Below are positions 1 to 11,270 of a stretch of 64,000 bases of DNA, in pieces. Origin of the DNA: Brachycybe producta (Eukaryota; Arthropoda; Diplopoda; Playtdesmida; Andrognathidae); NCBI GenBank assembly GCA_036925085.1, contig JAUPFP010000008.1, forward strand, positions 7,130,777 to 7,194,776, written 5' to 3'. Made by a program: the position numbers and the translations under genes. The notes below the pieces were generated by a model, which was given only the letters and a program-made list of their open reading frames with translations, did not search any database and had not been told where the DNA came from. Each line of letters opens with the position of its first letter. The first letter of the stretch is position 1.

Positions 1-1240
1 TACTAATATATAAAAGCTTCTTTATGGCAAAATAATGAAAAGTAGTTGTTGTGAGGAGGAGGAGGAGGAGTAGTTGTCAATTCCGAGAATTGTTACTTTG
101 GCTTATGTACTCAATTCTTCTTGTTCTTTAAGATTATCGTTAGACATTTATTTTAATAACATTTTAAAATGTCTATTCTAAGTGAGTTTTCATTTTATTT
201 ATTAAATGTCCAGTAAATAGCTTTTTAGAAAAAACGTCATGTTTAAAATAAAATAACTTTTGTAATTTCTTACGTTCCAATTTTTGTAGAAATAGATTTT
301 ATAATGTTTTTACACAGTTGTATCCTAAATATTAAATGTGTAGCTTTAAGGACTGTATTCTTAATGATTGCTAAGTCAAAGCTAATGCTAAACTCATTAT
401 GAATATATATAGTTTTTAAGCTACGGTTTATCATCCTTGAACTGAATGCGAATTACTTGCGCCACTTTGTGAATACATTGAAGTTGCGTTGAAACTGAAT
501 TCATGAGAGACACACATTGGCTATAGTCTTAAAAATGTTATGGGCTCTTTTTTTTTTGTCATGATGATGAGTCTCTTTGTTTTTTATGTAAGGGAATTTA
601 TAGTAAAATATTAGTGGTTTCTTTTTTTGTTTTGTTTTTTCTCTCTGAGATCTCTGATGATCAATGGCCAATGGAAGTTACACATATGGAGAATATCTCA
701 CGTTTGTATTTTTATTTGTGTCTGTGTGTTGAGTGGTGGTGAACAGCCAGCCACCTTGAGAAATAACATTAGTTTTACATAGAATGAATGGGTTTTTCTA
801 ACTTTATTATTATTATTCTTTTGCAATGAATAATATTTATATACAGTATATATAAAGCTACGTGTTTTTATATCTGGTTTGAGGTTGAGTTATATTTTAT
901 CTAAATCCACACTTTGATAATGATTGACATAAGTACTGAGCTTAGAATATAAATAAACTGACAAGACACATTGTGAAGGGAGCTCAGGAGGTCAACTTAT
1001 ACACCTTTATCTTACACTTGGTGGCACTGGGCCACACACACACTGACGTCAATCCCTATTATAGATTTATAATGCAATATATAAACCCCAGGTTTAGTGG
1101 TTGCCATGTTTAAATGAGAAAAAAAAAATCAAAATAGTTGTGACATTTGAATAAAAAACAATTTGAAAATCCTTTAAAAACACTTTTGATTGTTAATGAA
1201 TATTTTAAGCTGTCTTAATACTTTTAGGAGTAAAAAAAAA

Positions 1241-1310
1241 GAAACTAGAAGATTAGTTTAATCACTTAAGGGTATTTTCATATTGATATCTTTCAAAATA
1301 AACTTTTTTT
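1241..1310 (+). repeat. Fragment of the CTAGAAGGGTAGC inverted-repeat family
   Basis: The sequence GAAACTAGAAGATTAG followed by CACTTAAGGGTATTTTCAT and a TATCTTTCAAA tail matches the terminal repeat of the complete copy at 21091-21284. I see only one end here. Confidence 0.6.
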
Positions 1311-1718
1311 ATAGATAAATCATGCGAGTTTTAGTTTTCAATTTGTTCTGAAGTTAATAAAGTCAATTTTATTTGGATCGCGTCCTTAACTGAACTCCGT
1401 ATAATTCAACTAAACGCATTTAACTTGAATTCACTTAAACGGTTTCTACTGTTGTGTTATTTGATAATTTTTAATAGTGGTGTCGTCATGCAAAATTATA
1501 ATTTGTTTTTTCGCTAATATTTATTTTATCAAAAAAAAAAAAAACATTAAAATAGCCTTTCTAGTGATCGAACAAGCATTTTAGTTTTATTAAAAAGCAC
1601 TTTGAGAATTGTCTTATAAATTAATATCTGTATTAACATATATAAAGAGTTTCATTTCATTTAGGAAAATCAATTTAGGCTTAGCTTTAAAAAATGTCTG
1701 TCTCTTTTTTTTGCACAC

Positions 1719-1751
1719 AACTTCGTTAGTTTCGATTTTCCTAACGAAGTT
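1719..1751. repeat. Short perfect inverted repeat
   Basis: Eleven-base arms, AACTTCGTTAG at 1719-1729 and CTAACGAAGTT at 1741-1751, enclose an 11-base loop. Weak pairing continues outside (GCACAC against GTGT). It is probably a decayed end of a small inverted-repeat element. No function is assigned. Confidence 0.6.
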
Positions 1752-2149
1752 ATGCGTGTATTTACTATTTTTTTTAAAAAAAATTTAACATTTTGAGTTT
1801 TTTTTTTTTTGTTTTTAGCGTTGAAAAATTATGATTTTGTTTGTGGGTTTTGTGACATGTGTATGATGACGATGATGAGCAGTTGGATAAAAATGGTCGG
1901 GAGAAAAATAATATACAAAAATAGAAACTTCTTGTTTCAAGAGTTTGTCTGGTGTTTCTAATGATTTTAGTTACTGCTTAACAGTAGTTACTCGTGCTGT
2001 AAATGAAAAAAAAAAAACGAATGTTATGCTTTCTAAGGTAGGGTCACATTACTCAACAAATTATAGTACAATGCTGCACAACCTTTAATGTGCAAATCTG
2101 ATTTGATATACTTATGTCATCAAAACTAATGAATGAAATTGTTCTAAGT

Positions 2150-2760
2150 AACCTCGAGAGTTGGTACAGAAAGTTAATAAGAATGTTATATGACATCGTA
2201 TTTTCCCTAAAAAATCATCCCTAATAATATTCACAATAGCCACCTCAACCTGGCCACTTAGGTGCAAGTCTTCGTAAATTATTTTTGAAAACCTTGAAAA
2301 CCTCCAGGCTTCAACTGCCTCTCGTAAATGTCATTTTAACTGATGTACAATAATGGAATTTCAACATTATGTCTGTTTGTGTTGGAAATGCTTGTAAACG
2401 TCATGCATGCTTGCTTAGTTTGCTGTGAATAGCAAAACACAGGCCAGAATGGAAATAAGACTGTCGTTGGACAGTAAATTGTCATACCTTGTATCAATCA
2501 CAAATGCAAATTACAAAATAGTCTTAAGACAAATATTGTCACATGCCTGCCATTGACAACAATATCAGTCATCAAATAATAGCACACAAGCATCAACATT
2601 GTAATTTATGATTGTGATAATATTATAATTGTTTCTGTAATGAGGCTCCAGAAAGTGAAACTTGTAGAACCAAACCTTAAGGTTGTGTTTGTTGCAACAA
2701 CTTTTGCTCAACAACAAAATAGGATTCTCTCCTGTTCTCCACGAAACACAGACACACATA
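2150..2760. repeat. Dispersed repeat related to 41250-42060
   Basis: Shared phrases appear in the same order in both places: a 'cagaaag..taagaatgt.atat' phrase, 'acagtaaattgtcatacct', 'gcaaattacaaaata' and 'tgtaatgaggcnccag'. The 41 kb locus carries two such blocks (about 41290-41400 and 41760-41880). No coding potential is seen. Element boundaries are approximate. Confidence 0.5.
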
Positions 2761-2785
2761 ATGTCTCTTGTAAATAGTGTCCTGA

Positions 2786-2872
2786 ATACACTGTGAACGG
2801 AAAAAAAACGAACCTCTTCATATGTTATTGTAGTATTTATAGAGGTTCGTTTTTTTTTCGTTCACAGTGTAT
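2786..2872. mobile_element. MITE-like 32 bp inverted repeat
   Basis: Arm 2786-2817 and arm 2841-2872 are reverse complements with a single mismatch, around a 23-base loop. Pairing continues outward after a 2-base bulge (TGAAT on the left against ATTCA on the right). Length and structure fit a miniature inverted-repeat element or a recent snap-back insertion. An RNA hairpin is a less likely alternative because half of each arm is a simple A or T run. Confidence 0.65.
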
Positions 2873-5800
2873 ATTCACCTTTAAAAGATCAATGCCTTGT
2901 GTACATTTTGCAACAATTTGTTGAGTAATGTGACCTTCCCCCGCCACCCGGCTTTAAACTGCAAACTTGCAGAATATATCATGTTTTTGATCTTTACATG
3001 TAAAGTAGTCAATTTTATTTTTAGGGTAATGGTTCCAAAAACCATTTTTGAGTGGACTTTTTTTCTTCTTCTTCTTTTTCTTCACGGATATTTCTAAAAA
3101 ATAAAAACAATTTGCATGGTTGTATCATTTTGAATGAGAAAATGATGATGGCGGGAAGGAGGAAGGGAGGGGGATGAAGAAGGAGGTTGTTGGTTTTTTT
3201 GAGGACAAGATGACAGATGAAAATAAGTAACAGAAAAAGATGCTAAAACAAAACAAGAGAACAACTTTAAAATGATGAGATGTATTTTAAGTTTGAAAAA
3301 CCTTTTTTTTTTTTCTTTTTTAAAAGTTCCGAAAAAGAAAAGTAAAAAAAATATATTCTAAGATGGAGGAGGAAGCTTAAAAAGTTTTCTTCTTATTTTA
3401 AAGAATTTTTTTTAAAAAAAATAAATTCTCATTCTCAATCTTAATTCAAGTTAACCAAAATATATAGACTAGACTTAGAAAATGGAAGGATGTTTACAAA
3501 AAAAAAAACTTTGAAGTTTTAGAATTTTGTAATCTTGTGTTTTAAAAGTTAAAAAAAAAGTAATTCTAGAATGCTGCTCTTTCGAACTTTTTTTTTATAT
3601 GTTCTTCTTCCACAGTGAATAAACTACTAAGAGATAAGTTCACATAACATGCTTTTTTTTAAAAAAAGGGAGAGTTAGTTGTGTATTTATAGCTCTCTCC
3701 ATTTGAAAGTTTGACCAGATTTTTCTTTTTCTGACTTATTTTTCTCTTTAAATTCAAACTTCTCATGAGGGACACAAGAGTGGAGGAGGGAGGAGGAGGT
3801 TATATAATTTTGTATGATTCAATGATGTCGAAATAAAAGTTACAAAGAAGTTGAAATTTTTTTGTTTGATTTGCATTCAGATTCCCAGGTGACCGTTTTA
3901 TTTGCATTTTTATGTTCCTATTGCTCTCTAAAGAATGACGATTTTTCAGTGGTCATAACGTCATGTCCGTCAAAGTGTAGAAATAAGTCATTCTGTAAAT
4001 TCACATGTCGATCTGCGAAACTCGCCAATTCCAATGTAAACTATGCACATTTGACTGTAGTCAATGTGAAAAATGTCTACATTGCTTTAAGGCATTGTTT
4101 TGTTGTTTTAGATATTTTGCAAATTATTGTAAAACATTAGTCAATGTGCAGATTTCCTTGTGAGTTGATGATTTTGCAAATTGGCTATTGAATTTGCAGA
4201 ATGACTCATTTTTCACTTTGAAAGGTAAAGGCATATGTAAAGGATATTTTTTTTTTTTTCCTTTTCTGAAAATATTGAAATATTCCGTGTTATGAGAATA
4301 GAAGGTGATGTCGATGATGAGTTTCAAAAGAAGATGATGGTGGAAGGTAGTTTTTAGTGCTTTTGTCGTAAACTTCAATTCCTATGGTCCTTTTTTTTTT
4401 GGGTTTTGAATGTCTTTTTTTTTTTTTTTTAGAAATGTGCGTTACGATGAGTTTGTACAGTGTGTGACCACAATTGTATAAATTTTTTAATTTATTTTAA
4501 TGTAATTTGCTTTAATTTAATTTTAAAATATTCTTTTAAATATTTAAATGACTTGAAAAACAAAATATAGGGGGGGGGGCGAATTCCCCCTTGCCCTTTG
4601 ACCTTCCCAAATGTCGCCACTGTAATAAACCCCTCCCTTTAGTATATGTGACGTTTGTTATCCGTTGTTATCAGTAACAACGTGGGTATTAAACTTTACC
4701 TACAATACATGTCATACTGGAACACAGTTACTAAGATTGGTTGTTCGTACAGTCAATCTGAGTAACTCACAACCTTGTAATGTGGATGCTTTTGGCAAAT
4801 TTGCTGTTAAATAGTTATGTCCTAGAACTAACACCTCAGTCTTATTATCAAAGTATATTTTGAATTTTTGGTGTTACGATATGTCTTGTTTAAACTTGAA
4901 TATTTTGGAAAATATTAAGGCTACAGATTTAAAAAAGAAAAAGAAAAACATATCAAAATGTAATGATACAAAAAAAAAATGAAATAAATTTATTTAATTA
5001 AAACAAAGTTTGTTTGCAACCACTTTTTAAGTTTTAAATGTGCAGCTTTTAATTGTTTCTGAGATATTTAATACTTAGTTATGGGGACATACTGTGTTTC
5101 TGAATATCTAATACAAATGACTTATAACATGTAAAATATAGAGAGAAATTTCATCTTTTTAAATAGTGAATTGTTGCTCATCCTGTATTTTTTAAATCTT
5201 CAAACCTAAATAGCATCCTCATGTGATGCTGATTTCCTTCGATGACCTTGTTAGAGAATGTTCTCTTAATTTTCTTCTGTATAATAAATTGTTTTATTGT
5301 GTCCATCATCATCACCACCAAACCCCTTTTTTATGTTTATTGTCATTGTTGTGAGTCATCTCTTGTGATTTGTCTTATTTGTTTCTATGAATGTCTATTT
5401 TTCTTTTTTTTTTTGTCTGTCTCTGTACAAAAACAGTTAAAACACATGGAGGGGGGTGGACACAGTGTAGTCCATTGTCCATTTTTCGGACACTCTTCCT
5501 TTTTCCTTTTCCATTGCAAACACTCTACTTAAAAAAGATGTGTTTATTTTTATGTTCCAGTTTCAAAGTACATTTATTATTGACAAACTCGACATGTACA
5601 TTAAATGCAATTATAAAATACATTAAGATTTATATATCTTCTAATGAGAAGCTGTTGAACTTTTTTTTTTATCTTTAAAAAAAAAAGTTAATTTACACCC
5701 GTTAACAACATTTTAAAAAACGTTTCATTTATTAATATTAATAAACAAAAAAAAATTATTAAAAGCTTTCTCTCTTACCTGTGCTGACATTTGTGATGAA

Positions 5801-7861
5801 ATAAGTCGTAGACACAATAAAAAAGAGGAAGAAAACAGGTGAAACTAATCTTGAAAGCTTCATTATGTTTGTTTTTATCTTTTTTTGTAAAAAATTACTT
5901 ATTAATTCATTGAATAATTTTAAGATTTGTCATGATGATGATAATGATGAACTCCAGGTGCCTCAAAGCAGCTTAAAAACTGGATTTAATCCTCCAGACT
6001 TGTCTGGAAAACAAAAAACTTATTTTTTTTTTATCACTTTGAAGAGAACAAAAAAAAAAGTTTGTGGCAAAACTTGCGTTTAGTGGCAACAAAGTTGGTT
6101 CAAGAAGGGGTTTTTTTTAAACTATCTTTTCTGTTCATAAATAGACACAGAAGTATGTAAAGTGGGGGAACAACACCAGCTGTTGCTCCTTCTTCTTCTC
6201 CTTCTATTCCAAGAATGGAAACAGTGTGTGAAGAAGAAGAAGAAGAGTTTTTGTATGACTATTTCTCTGTCTGTCCCCCATCCCATCTGAGTCTATTTGA
6301 GCCACAACAGAGGAGGAGCACCATTGCATGCCAAACCCAGCTACCATGCGTGCAATGTCAATGATACATTTATTGCAATCTTCCAATAACCTCCCCTTCT
6401 TTCTCTCTCTCTCTTTTCCTTCCTTCATCATCATTCACTACTAGAGGCATTTAAATTATAGGAACAGTTCTTTTAGTGCCACCTAGTGTGCATGAGGCTA
6501 AGCTGTTGGTTTTCAGTACACGATATATAAATACAGGTAGTTTAACTCCATGTTAGAGAGAGGTATAACGTTGTGTGTGTGAGTGAACTTTAGTAAGGCA
6601 ATATGCTATGTGTGTGTAATTATTGAATCATGGTGTAATTACTAATTAAAAAGAACTTTAGCTCTAAGTCAAAGTGGTTCCATCCATTGACCACAGTCGG
6701 CTATAGCATTCAATGCACTATATGCATAGCTTCTTTTTTTTTTAATTATTTCTAACCTTTAGCAGGGTCTGTGCATTGGATTAAGAGGTGTCACAAACAG
6801 ACACAAATGCAATATGTGACACACAAACATATACATACATTGTGAGATAAACACGAATGTAAATTTCATCTTTCATATTGTTGACTTACAACAGCATATT
6901 CGCAACAAAGAATGAACTATTGATAATGTTTTTATTTTTACTTGATGTTGAGTTTCTTGGTTTAACCAGAGTATTCAGCAGAACTTCATGTTTTGGCTTA
7001 GGGCCTATTCATTTGGTGGTTGTGAAGAAGCCTATTGGTGTATGGGTCCTAGTTATATACATGTATAACATTGACTTAAACACACATGTGGCTTGAATGA
7101 TTTCAGTCTTAATGTCCATATTATTTATTTTTGTCTTATTCATTGCCAATGCTTAATAATAGTAATTAATGATTAGCAAGCATTTATTTCTTAATTTTCA
7201 AGTAAGGTCTTTAACTTGAATACAGTGTAAATTCTTAATAAGGTCTAGGACTTTAACAAAATTCATAATTTTACATTTCATTCTGGAAATTGTGTCAGCA
7301 AAACACGTTGAGTTTACTTTTAAACGTGAATAATCAAAAAGTACATATATAATTTTTACGATTAAGGTCATTAAAAAAATAATTGTTTTATGGCAGTTTG
7401 AAATTGTCGAATTTTTATTAATATTGTTATAAAGCACCAACAAAATATCGAAAGTTAGTTTCATAATTTCAGTCGTAAAATAAGATTAAATGTTTAATTT
7501 TACGGTTATATATATTTTTTTACAAATTAGTTACAATTTTATATAGATTTTATCTGAAAATACAAAAAAAATGTATTAAATAATTAATTAAAGATTTTAA
7601 TATATTTTACAACATTATAAGAAAAACAAAACACCTGTTTTGAGAGTTCAGTTGACTTCATGAATGAGAAGGGAATATTATCATTATCATCATTTAATGA
7701 TCGAAAATCTATTAAAAAGAAAATTCTTAAGACGCTAGATACATCGTTTAGTTCAAAATTTCTCCGAATGTAGGCGCTGCGATCGTTGTTGATTGAAAAA
7801 CGGTTTTTTTAACGTTTTTTCTCCCGGTTCGAAGTCACATAATAATTAATTGAAAAATAAT

Positions 7862-8460
7862 TTCGCGTGCTAACCTTATAAAAAGAAAACATTGTGAAGC
7901 CAGTAGATTAATGCACGTAATAATTATTTTGTTATTGTTCTGAGTTGTTTTTAATGGGAGTTCTTCAAATGTTTGGGTGATGGTTTTTTGCTCCTATGGG
8001 ACTTAACATGGAGTTAAAAAAACCTAAGATTTTAAATGTTATTTAAAAATAGAAATCCCTTTTCAAATTTAGAAAAAGGAATAATCCTGAAGGCAATAAA
8101 CACATGTAAGTACGTGCTAATTTTTCTGATTGCTATAAATCATTTTTAATCAGAGTTCTCTTAACTTTTGTTGGACGGTGTTTTAGTCCTATGGGACTTA
8201 ACATGGAGTTTAAAAACGTACGATTTTAAACGTTATTAAAAATAGGAGGACCTTTTCAAAATTTATAAAAAGGAAACATCGTGAAGCCAATACATGAATG
8301 TATGTGCTAATTATTTTGTTATTGTTCTAAATCAGTTTTAACGAGAGTTTTTCAAATGTTTGTGGGACGGTTTTTGATCCTATGGGATTTAACATGGGGT
8401 TGAAAAAACGAACGACTTTGAACCTTGTTTAAAAATAGAAGGACCTTTTCAAAAATTATA
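7862..8460 (+). repeat. Three tandem copies of a ~190 bp unit
   Basis: The marker CCTATGGGAYTTAACATG starts at 7993, 8188 and 8379, giving spacings of 195 and 191 bases. Flanking text repeats in each unit: 'aaggaaacat.gtgaagcca', 'gtgctaattattttgttattgttct', 'gagagtt.ttcaaatgtttg' and 'aaaaatagaaggaccttttc'. A fourth, isolated marker occurs at 8939. The copies have diverged, so the array is old. Confidence 0.8.
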
Positions 8461-9389
8461 TAAATCGAGCACGTGAAGAACAATACTTTTTATTGCATTT
8501 TGCGCTTTACTGTATTTTAATTGAGCGATTGTGAGGCGATTTCTTGCAGTTTTAGTAACACCATATAAGAACACTCATTTGTCTCGTTGTCGTCTGCTCA
8601 AAACAACAAGATGGACGTGGGAAAAAAACTTAAAAAAATCTTCGCATGTAGGCGCTTCTGTAGCTGTGACGTCAACATGTGGCAAAAAAAAATCAATTTT
8701 GATACACTTTTGTCCGCCATTTTCTCTCTTATTGATGGATAAAAGTGGGTATATTTTAATAACGACTCTTTTTTGCGTAAATATGCACTACTGAAAAAAG
8801 GAAGAGCAACTTTTGATCTATAATGGTGAGTAATTTGAGTCGTATACAATTAGTGGTCAAATTTTAGGGTATCATGAAACTTATGGTTAGTGGGAAATTT
8901 AGATCCTATAAAATGTATAAACGGAGGAGCGTTTGTCGCCTATGGGATTTAACATGAGCTAGAAAAATAGGAGATTTTAAAATGAAATTAAAAATAGAAA
9001 AACTAATTATAAACTTGTACCAACGTATCACTAGATGAGCAATATTGTTATGTACATATTGCAATTTGAATTTTGAAAATAACAATTTTCGTTGCAGAAA
9101 ACAAAACATTTGCCTGAACCATGTATTTTTAAAATAGGAATTTCTCTTTCTCATTGGTTTCAATGGCTTAGCTGTGGAGCGCCACTAAACGGCGAAAAGT
9201 GGAACTATAATTGTCATCTGCTAATATTCAAAATGGCGTCACACATATAGGCTCTTAAACCCTTATTTAAGTTTTACCGCATAGTATTATTGTTAGCAGT
9301 GATTGCCTCATTTTAGGAGTTGCTGGTGATGTTTGATTACATTACCGCTCAATAGATGGCGTTGTTAGTTTTTGAATCTTGAAGTAAAA
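8461..9389. promoter_or_regulatory. Upstream region of NDUFS4
   Basis: No exon is seen. It holds the isolated fourth copy of the 190 bp repeat marker (8939), a TGACGTCA site at about 8669, and an AAAATGGCGTC motif at about 9231. That motif recurs at the NDUFS4 start codon and resembles the YY1-type initiator common in mitochondrial gene promoters. The promoter position itself is inferred. Confidence 0.4.
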
Positions 9390-10307
9390 ATGGCGTCGGT
9401 TCTTGGACGTGGATGTAAATTTGGGCTTATTTACAAGCAATGTTTTCTAGGAAACACGTAAGAAACCGAATTTTTTAATTACATTTCATTATATTTATCT
9501 GTTATTTAATATTTATTCGAGTCTTTTAACAGTTGTAATTTGCTTAGAAATGAATGAACAGAAGAAAGTTGATCGTGTTTTTTGTTTTCATTTCCAGAAG
9601 GTCGATCAGTATTTTATCGCCTTTGAATCAAAAAGGAGTCGAAATTCAAGACGTTGCTGACTATCTTTTGGATCCTAAAGAAGTAGAACATCGAGAACAA
9701 CTAAAAGGACTCATTACAACAACAGAAGCGGTCATTTTTACAATCGAAATCATTGCAATTGTTTTGTTTTTTTCTAACAATGGCGGTCGCTTTTCGTTTC
9801 AGGAGGATATTAGTCCGATTACTGGCGTTCCTGAGGAACACATCAAGAACCGTCGTGTCCGTATTTTCAGTCCGGCTCGTAATGCGATGCAGTCCGGATC
9901 CAACAACACTCACAAGTGGATGATGGAATTCGAGACTAGAGAACGATGGGAGAATCCTCTTATGGGATGGGCTTCAACGTACTTATTATTACGTTTTTCA
10001 CCATCCGAACTAGTTTTCTTACTGCTTTGTTGTTTTTGTTCTTTTCAGTGGAGATCCGCTCTCAAATATGCAACTCGAGTTTGTCGATAAGGAAGACGCA
10101 ATCGCATTCTGCGAGAAGAACGGTTCTCGTTTACGAACTTAAGCTTAATAACATCTCCATGCCTGTTTTCATGTGTGTTTTTTTTGTATTTTATGTCTTT
10201 AAGGTTGGGAATGTTATGTTCAAGAACAACAAGCCCAAATTCCGAAGAAGAAATCGTACGGAGATAATTTCTCGTGGAATAAACGGACTAGAGTTTCGAC
10301 AAAGTGA
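9390..10307 (+). CDS. NDUFS4: NADH:ubiquinone oxidoreductase subunit S4 (complex I, 18 kDa)
   Basis: NDUFS4 is an accessory subunit of respiratory complex I on the matrix side of the inner mitochondrial membrane, at the N module. Five exons join in frame: 9390-9457, 9598-9730, 9803-9978, 10049-10122, 10204-10307, giving 184 residues (human 175). The basic, Ser-rich N-terminus is the import signal. The conserved core is clear: [28 protein letters not shown]-like then [21 protein letters not shown], and the C-terminus [17 protein letters not shown]. Intron 2 (9731-9802) is 72 bp with an unusual donor, GTCATT, and no stop in the coding frame, so it could be read through; I removed it because the family has no such insertion. 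The gene faces YTHDC2 tail to tail. Identity is certain; the first intron is inferred from phase and consensus. Confidence 0.95.
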
Positions 10308-11270
10308 AAACTTAACGTCACCGTTCTCAGAAAGGATTTAGGGAAGTAATTATGTAAATTTTCTTTTTTTTTGTCTGCTATTTTCAAGAGTCTTATTACG
10401 AGTAGTAAAGTTTTACGATTGTAAAATTATAATGTCTGGTTATTTAACCCCGATATCAAATGCAGTGATACTTTGAAGTTGCAGTTTTAGTTGTTTCTTA
10501 TCGTTAATTCTCGGTTTAACTTAGAAATTTGCTTGTCTTGTGAAAGTTGAACATGTTGTGTTAAGGAGACTAGAGAAAGACAAGTTGAAAACATCTTTTA
10601 TTCTTCATAAATAAAGTTTAGACAATTCGGATGACATGAAAAAAAACCGTTTAATGCCATCTTTAGCAGTGACACAAATAAACAATGAAATTCATCGTTA
10701 GAGATATGCTAACCCTGTTTATCAGAAGTGATTTTAAAAGAAATCTGTACTTTGTTAAAATTCGAAGAGAAACTGTAATTTTTTTTAACTACATGTTGTA
10801 AAAATACAACAACTTATTTCAGTTTGAAAATCGTTTGCTTCGTCTTTTACCCGAATGTATTGAAAGAGAAAGTACATCATTTTATGTCACAAGTTCATTT
10901 TGTATGATATTGTCTTAAAATTACTTCTCGACTCCTCTAGGTTCTAGTATACTTTTAATTTCTTCAAAAAGTAAAACATTTCAGATGAGCAGGAAAACAA
11001 TTAAGTAAGGGTTAAATTTAAAACGAGTTTAAACCAAATGCAATTCATTTCTCGCAAAACAAAAAAACCAGCCCTTAAATCAATAATTAAATATACATAA
11101 AATTACTGAGATTATTTTTCTAGAAAATACAGAAAATATACATTAACAATAATTAATTTTGGATTGTGAATAAACGAACAAACGGTTAATAAAGCCACAA
11201 TTTCAATTAAGCATAAATTAATTTACAAATAGATGAATAATTAAATCGATTCCAGCTAAAGGAAAAAAAA
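10308..11270. other. Convergent 3' region of NDUFS4 and YTHDC2
   Basis: This 963-base gap between two stop codons must hold both 3' UTRs. A plus-strand AATAAA lies at 10609-10614, about 300 bases after the NDUFS4 stop. TTTATT at about 10587 is a possible minus-strand signal for YTHDC2, which would make the two transcripts overlap. No other gene is seen. Confidence 0.5.
10609..10614 (+). terminator. NDUFS4: Probable NDUFS4 polyadenylation signal
   Basis: A canonical AATAAA lies about 300 bases after the stop codon. It is the first clear one downstream on this strand. Confidence 0.5.

Larger units (their letters stand above)
1..7860. other. Non-coding stretch, no gene recognised
   Basis: I find no supported exon here on either strand. 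Open frames are short, AT-rich and without family resemblance. The DNA is rich in T and A runs and purine or pyrimidine tracts (for example around 3060-3400 and 6180-6430). It may be intergenic DNA, the 3' UTR of a gene to the left, or an intron. It contains several fragments of dispersed repeats listed separately. Confidence 0.6.

Noticed and set aside
1719-1751. Likeness of the inverted repeat to a loxP arm
   Set aside because: Only about 10 bases of each arm agree and the spacer differs; no phage context. Chance.
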